Shown here: positions 9,283-16,997 of the stretch, piece by piece
Layout of the letters: each line of letters starts with the position of its first letter
How positions within the stretch are numbered: the first letter of the stretch is position 1
Source: Vacuolonema iberomarrocanum LEGE 07170
GTDB lineage: Bacteria > Cyanobacteriota > Cyanobacteriia > Elainellales > Elainellaceae
Reading direction: 5' to 3'
Length of the DNA stretch: 64,000 nucleotides
Assembly: GCA_015207365.1 (NCBI GenBank)
Contig: JADEXA010000033.1
Span: 1-64,000 of the forward strand
Notes under the pieces: model-generated
What the model was told of the DNA's origin: nothing
The model's input: the letters and a program-made list of their open reading frames with translations, nothing else
Database searches by the model: none
Translations under genes and position numbers: made by a program

Positions 9283-10419
9283 ATGAATTTTCTTCGTCGT
9301 CTTTTTAGTGGTCGCCTTTGGGCACTGATTCGCAAAGAAACGCAGCAAATTCTGCGAAACAAGCAGATTGTATTTCTGCTGTTGTTTCCGCCGACGGTTC
9401 AACTGCTGGTGTTTGGGTTGGCACTGAACCCGGAAGTGACGGGGTTGGATCTGGGCGTTGCGGACTACAGCCGCAGTGCCGATAGCCGCGAACTGGTCGC
9501 CGCTTTGGTTGAAAACGATGTGTTCCAAGTCAGTACGTTTGAGGAGAGTCAGGCGGCGTTGGGAGATCAAGTACGTGCCGGGCGCATTACGGCTGGATTG
9601 GTGATTCCGCCGGATTTTAGCCAGGAGCTAAGTGAGAACCAAGCTGCCCCGGTACAGGTTCTGGTGGATGGAGTTGATGCTAACACCGCAGGTATTGCTC
9701 AGGGATATGTGGAGCAAATCGTCAACCGCTACAACCAAGGGCTGACAACACCACCCAGCGGACAACCGGAATCTTTGCCTATCGAAACCCAGGTGACGTT
9801 TCTCTACAACCCCGGTTTGCTGAGTAGCTGGTTCTTCGTTCCGGGGGTGATTGGCGTTGTTCTTACCCTCACGGGGTCGCTCGTGTCTTCCACCACCGTC
9901 ATCCGCGAAAAGGACGTGGGTACTCTGGAGCAACTGCTGATGACCCCTGCCGCTGGCTGGGAAATCTTGATGGCTAAGATTGTGCCCTTGTTTGTGTTGC
10001 TGCTTGGGGATGTGTTGCTGGCATCGGCACTGGCTCGACTTGTGTTCGATCTTCCGTTTCGCGGCAACTATCTCCTCTTTTTGGGACTTTCTGCCCTCTA
10101 CCTGTTTGTGTGCATTGGCCTTGGCATTTTCCTAGCGACGCTTGCCGAAAATCAACAGCAGGTGGTCCTCACCTCGTTCTTCTTCAATGTGCCGCTGATC
10201 CAGCTTTCGGGGGCGATCGCCCCCATCGAAAGCATGCCCCCCTTCTTCCGCCATCTCTCTTTCTTCGATCCCCTCCGTCACTACGTTCAGATTGCCCGTA
10301 GTCTCATCCTCAAAGATGTCGGCATTGATGCACTTTGGGTCAATATCCTTGCCCTCGCCATCTTTGCCATCCTCTTCCTTGGCGTTAGCATCAACCGTTT
10401 CCGGGCTCAATTGAGTTAA
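9283..10419 (+). CDS. ABC-2 type permease subunit (YbhR type)
   Basis: 378 residues from ATG 9283 (MNFLRRLFSGRLWALIRKET). A TTG at 9238 extends the frame by 15 residues but overlaps the upstream stop and lacks family support. Same plan as its neighbour: first helix IVFLLLFPPTVQLLVFGLAL, external domain with GLVIPPDFSQEL and VQVLVDGVDANTA, then the ABC-2 helices with TTVIREKDVGTLEQLLMTP. Last gene of the exporter operon, convergent with the CBS gene downstream. Confidence 0.9.
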   Translation: MNFLRRLFSGRLWALIRKETQQILRNKQIVFLLLFPPTVQLLVFGLALNPEVTGLDLGVADYSRSADSRELVAALVENDVFQVSTFEESQAALGDQVRAGRITAGLVIPPDFSQELSENQAAPVQVLVDGVDANTAGIAQGYVEQIVNRYNQGLTTPPSGQPESLPIETQVTFLYNPGLLSSWFFVPGVIGVVLTLTGSLVSSTTVIREKDVGTLEQLLMTPAAGWEILMAKIVPLFVLLLGDVLLASALARLVFDLPFRGNYLLFLGLSALYLFVCIGLGIFLATLAENQQQVVLTSFFFNVPLIQLSGAIAPIESMPPFFRHLSFFDPLRHYVQIARSLILKDVGIDALWVNILALAIFAILFLGVSINRFRAQLS

Positions 10420-10448
10420 CGAAATAAGAATTGAGGCGATCGCCCACT

Positions 10449-10904
10449 CTAATCTTCATAGATTCGGGCTTCGATCGCGCTGGGATTTTCTTCGCAGTAC
10501 AGCTCAAAGTTACTCTTGGGTCGTTCGACAAAGTCGCTTTTTCTGAGGATGTCGCTGATAGAAATGATGCCCAGCAAGCTCCCTTGAATGACGGGAGCAC
10601 GGCGAATGCGCGTTTGAGCAAACAATCGCGCAACATATTCAACACCTAGCTCTGGGTTAACCACAACACAAGGCTTGGTCATGATCTCATAAACATGCAT
10701 CTTCTTGGGGTCATGCCCAAAGGCGGCGACTTTATAAATAATGTCGGTTTCGGTGACTAAGCCATAGGGATCCATTTCATGACGGGGCTCGACTACCAGA
10801 GCACGCAAGCCCTTTTCTTTCATCAGCTTAACGGCCTCTGCAACCGTGGCAGACCCTCGAATGGTCACCACATCTTTTGTCATGATCTCGCGTGCTTTCA
10901 TCAT
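10449..10904 (-). CDS. CBS-domain pair fused to the C-terminal half of CP12
   Basis: 151 residues. Two CBS motifs: IMTKDVVTIRGSATVAEAVK to GLVTETDIIYKV, and IMTKPCVVVNPELGVEYVAR to LLGIISISDIL. The tail NFELYCEENPSAIEARIYED matches the C-terminal loop of CP12 (C-x-x-NP-x-x-x-E-C-x-x-Y-E/D-D), which binds GAPDH in the GAPDH-CP12-PRK complex, but the second Cys is Ala (A146), so the C-terminal disulfide cannot form. The N-terminal CP12 half (AWDxVEEL) is absent. Residues 1-125 are nearly identical to the next gene upstream, which keeps the other half of CP12. CBS domains of such fusions bind AMP. Role in carbon metabolism inferred. Confidence 0.88.
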   Translation of the reverse strand: MMKAREIMTKDVVTIRGSATVAEAVKLMKEKGLRALVVEPRHEMDPYGLVTETDIIYKVAAFGHDPKKMHVYEIMTKPCVVVNPELGVEYVARLFAQTRIRRAPVIQGSLLGIISISDILRKSDFVERPKSNFELYCEENPSAIEARIYED

Positions 10905-11000
10905 GGTTCTCTTCTCCTGTGTTGCTCTTACATGAAGCGATTATTTTCTATGAAATGAAATGGATCCTTCCTAATGTGACGCCCCAAATATCTAAGAAGG

Positions 11001-11555
11001 CTAAGACGCTTGTGCCTTTTTACGCTGATGAGATGCCTCGGCCTGCAGTTCTTCAACAACATCCCAAGCCACTGCGCATTCTGGAGAATTACTTCCTTTT
11101 TCTGCACAAACAGCACGGGCTTCTTCGCGGGCAATTTCAATCTCATCTTCAATGAATAACCGCTTGGGCTTTTCGACAAAGTCGCTCTTAAAGAGAATGT
11201 CGCTAATAGAAATGATGCCCAGCAGCTCTTTCCCTTGGATTACAGGAGCGCGACGGATACGCGTTTGAGCAAACAGCCGAGCGACATACTCCACACCCAG
11301 ATCGGGGCTGACGATGACGCAGGGTTTGATCATGATTTCGTAAACCCGCATTTTCTTGGGGTCATGCCCAAAGGCCGCAACTTTGTAGATGATGTCGGTT
11401 TCGGTAACGATGCCGTAGGGATCTTGGTCATGACGCGGTTCGACAATGAGGGCACGTAGCCCTTTTTCTTTCATGAGTTTCACGGCGTCTGCGACCGTTG
11501 CCGAGCCACGAACCGTGACAACGTCCTTGGTCATGATTTCGTCTGCTTGCATCAT
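11001..11555 (-). CDS. CBS-domain pair fused to the N-terminal half of CP12
   Basis: 184 residues. CBS pair as in the paralogue at 10449-10904 (residues 1-125), followed by IAREEARAVCAEKGSNSPEC and AVAWDVVEELQAEASHQRKK: the N-terminal cysteine pair (C150, C160) and the AWDxVEELQAEASHQ core of CP12, which contacts PRK. The frame then stops, so the C-terminal CP12 cysteine loop is missing; no trace of it is visible in the DNA after the stop. Complete CBS-CP12 fusions are known in cyanobacteria, so this and the neighbour look like a duplicated fusion with complementary losses. Thioredoxin and ferredoxin genes lie upstream on the same strand. Confidence 0.9.
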   Translation of the reverse strand: MMQADEIMTKDVVTVRGSATVADAVKLMKEKGLRALIVEPRHDQDPYGIVTETDIIYKVAAFGHDPKKMRVYEIMIKPCVIVSPDLGVEYVARLFAQTRIRRAPVIQGKELLGIISISDILFKSDFVEKPKRLFIEDEIEIAREEARAVCAEKGSNSPECAVAWDVVEELQAEASHQRKKAQAS

Positions 11556-12058
11556 AGGAATAGTGTTCCACTACAGTAATTGGAAGAGTTTGAAACTAGA
11601 GATAACAACGGTAGCCTATGGTTTATTTCATAGGTATTCTTGTCATCACATTAAAGTGATTCCCAAATTTCATCGTATCAACGGTATCACAGGCAGAACG
11701 TTAACAGGAATGCGTTCTATAGCTGGATTTAAGGTGTTGGCATCGCTTTTACTCTTGGCTTTGCCTAGGGGTTTCTCAATGCCAGGGGTATAGGCTTCTA
11801 GGATTTTACCTTCCGGTCAACACATCGATAGAAAATAGTCACAAGTCGAGCATTCAGTCTGCATAACCTGCTTGCTTGAACATTGACAGTTATCAGGTAG
11901 GCGATCGCTCAAGAAATGTTGAGCCTAATTGCCACAATTCGAGCACCGAATAGTGACTTGGTTCTCCATTGAAACATCTCTAAAAGACTTCCAATGAAGT
12001 GAGTTGTTGGATAATATTCAGTTAGGTATCGTAGCGTAACTGTGGTATCACACTATGA
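11556..12058. other. Intergenic region
   Basis: About 500 bp between the CBS-CP12 and thioredoxin genes. No coding potential or recognised element beyond one HIP1-like site; presumably holds the promoter of the CBS gene. Confidence 0.6.
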
Positions 12059-12385
12059 CTATGATGAACAGTTTTCTAGGGCTTTGCTGAACTCTTCATA
12101 GGGCTTGACACCGACCAATGTTTCCATCAGCTCTCCTTGCTTGAAATACATGACTGCAGGAATGCTACGAATACCAAAACGCTGGGCTGCAAATTTGTTG
12201 TTGTCTAGATCGAGCTTAAAGACCTTGGCGCGATCGCCATACTCTTCTGCCAATTGATCCATCAGTGGGGCAACCAGCTTGCATGGTCCACACCAGCTTG
12301 CTGTGCAGTCGATAACAACTAAAGCTTCGGCTTTTAAGAGTGTGTCAAACTCTGTTTCATCTTGAATAAATGCTACTGATCCCAT
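12059..12385 (-). CDS. Thioredoxin
   Basis: 108 residues with the active site WCGPC at 31-35, the cis-Pro segment SIPAVMYFKQGE and the Trx fold order VVIDCTASWCGPC - APLMDQLAEEY - VFKLDLDNNKFAAQRFGI. The DCTASWCGPCK surroundings differ from the m-type WAPWCGPCR, suggesting an atypical cyanobacterial thioredoxin. It would reduce target disulfides; CP12-type cysteines are encoded just downstream on the same strand, which suggests but does not prove a functional link. AGGAG in the 10-15 nt before the ATG. Confidence 0.93.
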   Translation of the reverse strand: MGSVAFIQDETEFDTLLKAEALVVIDCTASWCGPCKLVAPLMDQLAEEYGDRAKVFKLDLDNNKFAAQRFGIRSIPAVMYFKQGELMETLVGVKPYEEFSKALENCSS

Positions 12386-12473
12386 GATTTTTCTCCTGTA
12401 TTTTTGTTATGTCAGTGAAGATTGATTGGCGATCGCCTTACTGCGTTGGGCGATCGCTTCAATAATTGTATGC

Positions 12474-12773
12474 TTAATACAAATTTTCTTCCTGATGGGT
12501 TTGAACCGTACAATCAGACGTGGGATACGCCACACAAGTCAAGATGAACCCTGCCTCAACTTGCTCATCTTCTAAAAAGGCTTGATCCGATTGATCGACC
12601 GTTCCAGAAATCAACTTTCCTGCGCAGCTTGAGCACGATCCCGAACGACAAGAAATCGGTAAGTCGATGCCAGCTTCTTCGGCAGCATCAAAAATTGTTT
12701 GGTCATCTGGGACATCGATTGTCGTATCGATTCCTTCATCATTATTAATGAGTTTGACTTTGTAAGTTGCCAT
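12474..12773 (-). CDS. Plant-type [2Fe-2S] ferredoxin, with some FdxH-like residues
   Basis: 99 residues. Cluster ligands in CRSGSCSSC (C-x4-C-x2-C) and TCVAYPTSDC. Most of the body is PetF-like (AGKLISGTVDQSDQAFL, YPTSD), but MATYKVKLIN, GIDTTI, SGSCSSC and CTVQTHQE recall heterocyst ferredoxin FdxH rather than PetF (which has RAGACSTC). The Lys pair typical of FdxH near residue 10 is replaced by ND. It carries electrons at low potential, most simply from photosystem I. Neighbour of thioredoxin on the same strand, about 90 bp apart. Confidence 0.92.
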   Translation of the reverse strand: MATYKVKLINNDEGIDTTIDVPDDQTIFDAAEEAGIDLPISCRSGSCSSCAGKLISGTVDQSDQAFLEDEQVEAGFILTCVAYPTSDCTVQTHQEENLY

Positions 12774-12863
12774 GTCGTGCTCCAGATAAGAAAGCAGGTA
12801 AGAAAAAATTGTGTGAGATCATTGCGATAGGATGGACTGACTGGTCATTGAGTTGACAGCCCC

Positions 12864-13262
12864 ATGACAGCAAACCCTACAAACGAACGCTCTGCTTGGG
12901 AGCGCCTCGAAAAAGGAAGGCAAGAAAAAGCCCGTAACGGAGGCTATGTCGGCTACGGTTCTCCTGCGTTTGGGCAGCGCGTCATCAACGGTGAGCTGGT
13001 GGAGGATCCAGACGAATGTCAGGTCATCGAACTCATTCGCCGCCATCACAAGTCTGGGAAATCCTTACAGAAAATTGCCGACTGGCTGAACGACAATGGA
13101 TACGCAACCAAGCGAGGACAACCCTGGCAGCGAATTTCTGTAAAGCGTGTACTCGATCGCCTTTATGGGAGGGGCACTCGCATGTCTGGTGTGACTCAGG
13201 TCAAACAAGAACCTGTGCGCTCGTTCCAGCCATTGCGCCCGATTAAAGATGACAACCGTTAA
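12864..13262 (+). CDS. Stand-alone serine-recombinase 'recombinase' domain (PF07508-like), catalytic domain missing
   Basis: 132 residues, ATG at 12864. RQEKARNGGYVGYGSPAFGQ then GELVEDPDECQVIELIRRHH, then SLQKIADWLNDNGYATKRGQ and WQRISVKRVLDRLYG match the middle DNA-binding domain of large serine recombinases (YxGxxPFGY...LVxxxxEAxxIxxI...SxxxIAxxLNxxGxxTxxGxxWxxxxVxxIL). There is no N-terminal resolvase domain with its nucleophilic Ser. Either a decayed integrase or a domesticated DNA-binding protein; such short forms recur in cyanobacteria. The short Lys/Arg-rich start looks complete. Divergent from the ferredoxin gene, 90 bp away. Confidence 0.75.
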   Translation: MTANPTNERSAWERLEKGRQEKARNGGYVGYGSPAFGQRVINGELVEDPDECQVIELIRRHHKSGKSLQKIADWLNDNGYATKRGQPWQRISVKRVLDRLYGRGTRMSGVTQVKQEPVRSFQPLRPIKDDNR

Positions 13263-13605
13263 GCGCTAAATCCCTTTGCTTGAAAGAGTTTGAAGGAATA
13301 TCCCGTAACATCCCTCTATAATACACCTAAATTTAATGGAAACCTTTACAAGAAAAGCATCACTTCAAATCAGTCGTTGCATTTCTCCAGGCGAGTAGAG
13401 TAGTGCTACATCTGGGGTCGCAGAATCCAAGGATGATTGTTTTTGAGACGAAGCGTACTGCGCCCCGTCTCAAAAACAATCATCTCCTCAATCAGCAGTG
13501 CTCTATATCTTTATCGTTTAGGAGTTCTAGGAATTCTTTGGCACAGATTGCTGCCTGCAGCGACTTGGGAACAAAGTGGCAGATTCTTCGACTGGCGGAG
13601 CAGGG
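13263..13605. other. Intergenic region with a palindrome
   Basis: 340 bp holding the family F hairpin at 13420-13484 and the start region of the CBS gene. No other feature seen. Confidence 0.6.
13420..13484. repeat. Palindromic element, family F copy 2
   Basis: GCAGAATCCAA flank, then a 19-bp perfect stem (13432-13450 / 13466-13484) around a loop with AGCGTACTGCGCC. Flank and loop resemble copy 1 at 3704; the stem differs and is compensated on both arms. Confidence 0.7.
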
Positions 13606-14652
13606 ATGATGGTGCTTGATGATCCGCTTGCTTGGGTACCGAACTTGCTAGAGGCGATCGAACGCCAGCCCTTGATGGTGTCGCCAACCACGCCCCTGGT
13701 TGATGCCATTCAACTCATTAGTCAGGCGCAAAACCACACCTGCTCTCTCGAAACGGATTTATCCCCGTCCGACGGTTTGGCAGAGCATCGGCGTGCAAGC
13801 TGCGTGCTCGTCATGCAAGATCAAACCCTGCTCGGAATTTTGACAGAGCGGGATATTGTTCGACTGACAGCAAACGTCATCAACTTTGCTGGAGCAACGG
13901 TTGCAGAGGTGATGGCGCATCCGGTTATCACGTTACCCCAAAGCTCCCTTCAGGATATCTTTGCCGTTCTCTTCTTCTTCCGGCGCTATCGCATTCGGCA
14001 CTTGCCAATTGTCGATGAGCAGGAACGTCTGGTTGGGGTGATTTCCCATGAAAGTATTCGCCAGATTCTGCGTCCTGCCAACTTACTCCGATTGCGCCGT
14101 GTGTCGGATGTCATGACGACGCAGGTCATTCACGCTCCCTTAACGGCAACGGCACTACGTTTAGCGCAATTAATGGCAGAGCATCGGGTTAGTTGTGTGG
14201 TGATTACGCAAGCGGACATGGAAGGCCGTGACAAACCTGTTGGGATTGTCACGGAGCGAGATATTGTTCAGTTTCAGGCATTTCAGATCGACCTAACCCA
14301 AACGCAAGCCGCTACCGTGATGAGTACGCCGCTATTTCTGCTCAGCCCTGACGATTCGCTGTGGGCAGCGCATCAAGAAATGCAGAGACGGCGGGTCGGA
14401 CGGTTGGTCGTGTCCTGGAACTGGGGAATGGGTTTGGGCATTGTCACACAGACGAGCCTGCTACGGATTTTTGATCCGATGGAAATGTATGGCGTTATTG
14501 AGAACTTACAGCAAACGATTCGAAAGCTAGAGGCGGAGCGATCGCCCTCTTCCCCCACCTCCTCTCCATTGCCACAGTCTCAGGAAGCAAGGTCAACGCC
14601 GACTAGTACCTCCCCTCACAATGAAAACCTCGGCAATACCAGGGTGCCTTAA
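13606..14652 (+). CDS. Four-CBS-domain sensory protein
   Basis: 348 residues from ATG 13606 (a GTG at 13576 would add ten residues; GCAGG precedes the ATG). Four CBS motifs in two Bateman modules: LMVSPTTPLVDAIQLI to GILTERDIVRL; VMAHPVITLPQSSLQDIF to GVISHESIRQIL; VMTTQVIHAPLTATALRLAQ to GIVTERDIVQF; VMSTPLFLLSPDDSLWAA to GIVTQTSLLRI. It ends in a short coiled coil (VIENLQQTIRKLEAE) and a Ser/Pro/Thr-rich tail. The same CBS array plus helix normally leads into GAF/PAS or kinase domains of cyanobacterial sensors, but here no output domain is present. Binds adenylates by family. Confidence 0.88.
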   Translation: MMVLDDPLAWVPNLLEAIERQPLMVSPTTPLVDAIQLISQAQNHTCSLETDLSPSDGLAEHRRASCVLVMQDQTLLGILTERDIVRLTANVINFAGATVAEVMAHPVITLPQSSLQDIFAVLFFFRRYRIRHLPIVDEQERLVGVISHESIRQILRPANLLRLRRVSDVMTTQVIHAPLTATALRLAQLMAEHRVSCVVITQADMEGRDKPVGIVTERDIVQFQAFQIDLTQTQAATVMSTPLFLLSPDDSLWAAHQEMQRRRVGRLVVSWNWGMGLGIVTQTSLLRIFDPMEMYGVIENLQQTIRKLEAERSPSSPTSSPLPQSQEARSTPTSTSPHNENLGNTRVP

Positions 14653-14662
14653 CGATGACATC

Positions 14663-14710
14663 AGTGGACAGGACAAAAAATCAAGGCTTTTCTGGGTTTT
14701 GTCCTGTGCT
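14663..14710. repeat. Palindromic element, internally deleted family B
   Basis: ACAGGACAAAA (14668-14678) and TTTTGTCCTGT (14697-14707) are the family B terminal repeats seen at 19521, 22646 and 27212, here joined by only about 18 bp. The right end read backwards (ACAGGACAAAACCCAGAAAA) matches the left end of the copy at 19521. Confidence 0.65.
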
Positions 14711-14797
14711 CAGCTATATGCCTAAAGCTTGGGTCTGTTGTGCGGCTGATGCACGGATGGCTTGTTTGCAAGTCTAGTCATACGAGTCTGCTAAGAA

Positions 14798-14856
14798 CCA
14801 AAACCCGATCATTGTTTGAATCCCGCTGCGGGATTCAAACAATGATCGGGTTTTGG
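14798..14856. repeat. 59-bp perfect palindrome (29-bp arms)
   Basis: 29-bp arms around a single T. Ends CCAAAACCCGATC / GATCGGGTTTTGG, centre GAATCCCGCTGCGGGATTC. Possible terminator for the CBS gene, but the length and lack of a T run point to the palindromic element class of this genome. Confidence 0.7.
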
Positions 14857-15115
14857 CTTGCATAGAATTAGTACTACTGCAAGATCTTTAAAGATTAAGT
14901 GTTTTTACTCGAACCGATAGCAATGTATCCCAGCACTGGCATGGGTTGGGGTTGGTTCGTATGCCTTTAGGGGCATAGCTTGCGGAACTTATGAGTAAGC
15001 GCAGAGTTGTGCAAGGCATCGGGGTAAAAACATATGTTATGGGGACTGCGAGATCGATATCTTATACACCGTTGAGGGCAATATAAATCCATGCATCTGT
15101 TGGAATTGACGTTGC

Positions 15116-16909
15116 ATGCATATTCCTGGAGATCAGAACGTGTATTCTCAACCCTCTCGCCACCCTGATCCACTGCCTGCTGAGGGCGATCGCAGACCTC
15201 ACGCTTCATCTGCGAGCCCTGCAACCCACGCAAGACCTACATTCAAGGGTTGGAAAGACAGAACCTTTTCGAGCCTCAGCATTGCCAACAAGATCATTCT
15301 GGGTTATGGCATTTCTCTGGGCATTGCAGTGCTGGGCACAACAACAGGACTGCTCGTCGGCGATTACTACGAAGCCAAGGCACGGCATTCGCAACAGGTT
15401 GCTCACAAACAAGCGCAGTTGTTGAGCCAACTGCAGGTTACGGTATTGCAGCTTCGCCCAGAGCGAGAGTTTCTCCCTTCCATCTGGGAAGAATCACGAT
15501 TTCGTTCGGCACGAACCGAATCATTTGAGCGGTTGAACGACGTCGAGAATTTGCTTACCGAGGTTCGGGCCTCGGCGGATCTGCAAACCATGTCGTCAAT
15601 GCAAGGATTTTTGACAGGGTTTGAGACAGAGATAGATGCCTATCGCAGCGACTTAGAAGCCATTGTGGGAGGTGTTGACCCCGACACAATTGATGCAACG
15701 GTTGCCTCTCAAGTGGAAAGGCAGATTACTGGCCTTGTGGATAGTCCAACGTATCTGCGCTTATTTCGGTTTTCTATCGAATTAACAGAGTTTGTGGAAC
15801 AGGCAGAGGAAGAGAGCCTGCGAGCAAATCTGGCCCTGGATCGGGCAGGGCGATTGGAGACACAAATCATCCTCGGCAGTATGGCCTTGTCAATTGCGAT
15901 CGCCGGTCTCCTATCCATCTATATCAGCCGCACTATTACCCGACCGATCAAACAGGTAACAGCGGTCGCGAAGGAAGTGACAGAGCAGGGCGACTTTAGT
16001 CTACGGGCACCTGTGACGACCCAGGATGAAGTGGGGGTGCTATCCGTCGCATTGAATGATCTAATTCAGCGCATTGCAGACCATACCCGTGAGTTGCGGG
16101 AAACCCAAACCCACCTCATTCAATCAGAAAAAATGTCGAGTTTGGGGCAAATGGTTGCTGGGGTTGCCCATGAAATTAATAACCCTGTGAATTTTATTTA
16201 TGGCAATCTCGTTCATACCCGTGATTACACCGAGAATCTACTACGTCTAATCCATCTTTTTCGAGACTATTATCCCACTTTAGATGAGCCCTTAAAACAT
16301 GAGATTGAGGCTGTTGATTTGGAGTTTATTGAGCAAGATCTACCTAAGCTACTAGATTCCATGAAAATAGGAGCCGATCGCATTCGGCAGATTGTTTTGT
16401 CCTTGCGTAACTTCTCACGGCTAGATGAAGCAGAGATGAAAGCGGTGGATCTGCATGAAGGCTTAGATAGCACCTTACTGCTGCTGAGCAATCGGTTGAA
16501 GCTCGGCATTCACATCGCCAAGTCTTATGGAGACTTACCTCTGGTTGAATGTTACCCGGCTCAGATCAATCAGGTATTTATGAATATTGTCAGTAATGCG
16601 ATTGACTCTTTACTCGACTGTGGGAAAAACGTAGAAAAGACAGTCACTATTACGACCAATGTGCGATCGACTAATGCAATTGTTCAGATTCACGATAACG
16701 GCATCGGCATTCCTGAAATGCTTCTCGGCAAGCTTTTTGATCCTTTCTTCACGACAAAACCGATCGGTCGAGGAACAGGGTTAGGTTTAGCCATTTCTTA
16801 TCAAATTATTCACAAGCATCATGGTGAAATTAAAGTCGATTCAGAACCTGGAGTTGGAACGACATTTAGCATCATCATCCCCATCAAAGAAATAGGGTTC
16901 AAAAAATAA
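15116..16909 (+). CDS. Membrane sensor histidine kinase (HAMP-HisKA-HATPase)
   Basis: 597 residues. A polar N-terminal stretch of about 55 residues, TM1 (IILGYGISLGIAVLGTTTGL, about 60-80), an extracytoplasmic four-helix-type region (about 85-250), TM2 (IILGSMALSIAIAGLLSIYI), HAMP, then HisKA with phospho-acceptor His in AGVAHEINNPVNFIYGNL (H-box of the large cyanobacterial class), N-box NIVSNAIDSLLD, G1 DNGIGIPE, F-box LFDPFFTTK and G2 GTGLGLAISY. No response regulator is adjacent. The next gene, 88 bp downstream on the same strand, is a solute-binding lipoprotein, which may present the signal. Start at 15116 is uncertain because the N-terminal tail is unconserved. Confidence 0.9.
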   Translation: MHIPGDQNVYSQPSRHPDPLPAEGDRRPHASSASPATHARPTFKGWKDRTFSSLSIANKIILGYGISLGIAVLGTTTGLLVGDYYEAKARHSQQVAHKQAQLLSQLQVTVLQLRPEREFLPSIWEESRFRSARTESFERLNDVENLLTEVRASADLQTMSSMQGFLTGFETEIDAYRSDLEAIVGGVDPDTIDATVASQVERQITGLVDSPTYLRLFRFSIELTEFVEQAEEESLRANLALDRAGRLETQIILGSMALSIAIAGLLSIYISRTITRPIKQVTAVAKEVTEQGDFSLRAPVTTQDEVGVLSVALNDLIQRIADHTRELRETQTHLIQSEKMSSLGQMVAGVAHEINNPVNFIYGNLVHTRDYTENLLRLIHLFRDYYPTLDEPLKHEIEAVDLEFIEQDLPKLLDSMKIGADRIRQIVLSLRNFSRLDEAEMKAVDLHEGLDSTLLLLSNRLKLGIHIAKSYGDLPLVECYPAQINQVFMNIVSNAIDSLLDCGKNVEKTVTITTNVRSTNAIVQIHDNGIGIPEMLLGKLFDPFFTTKPIGRGTGLGLAISYQIIHKHHGEIKVDSEPGVGTTFSIIIPIKEIGFKK

Positions 16910-16997
16910 CAAACGATATCACCCCCTCACGATTAATCATTCGTTTTCTAATATTGATTATTCGTTACTCATTCTTCATTTTCCCCAGGAGTTCACT

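Larger units (their letters stand above)
14653..15115. other. Intergenic region with two palindromes
   Basis: 460 bp between the CBS gene and the kinase, containing elements at 14663-14710 and 14798-14856. The remainder shows no coding signal. Confidence 0.6.

Noticed and set aside
14798..14856. tRNA-like TTGAATCCCGC segment
   Set aside because: Part of a perfect 59-bp palindrome; no acceptor, D or anticodon arms.
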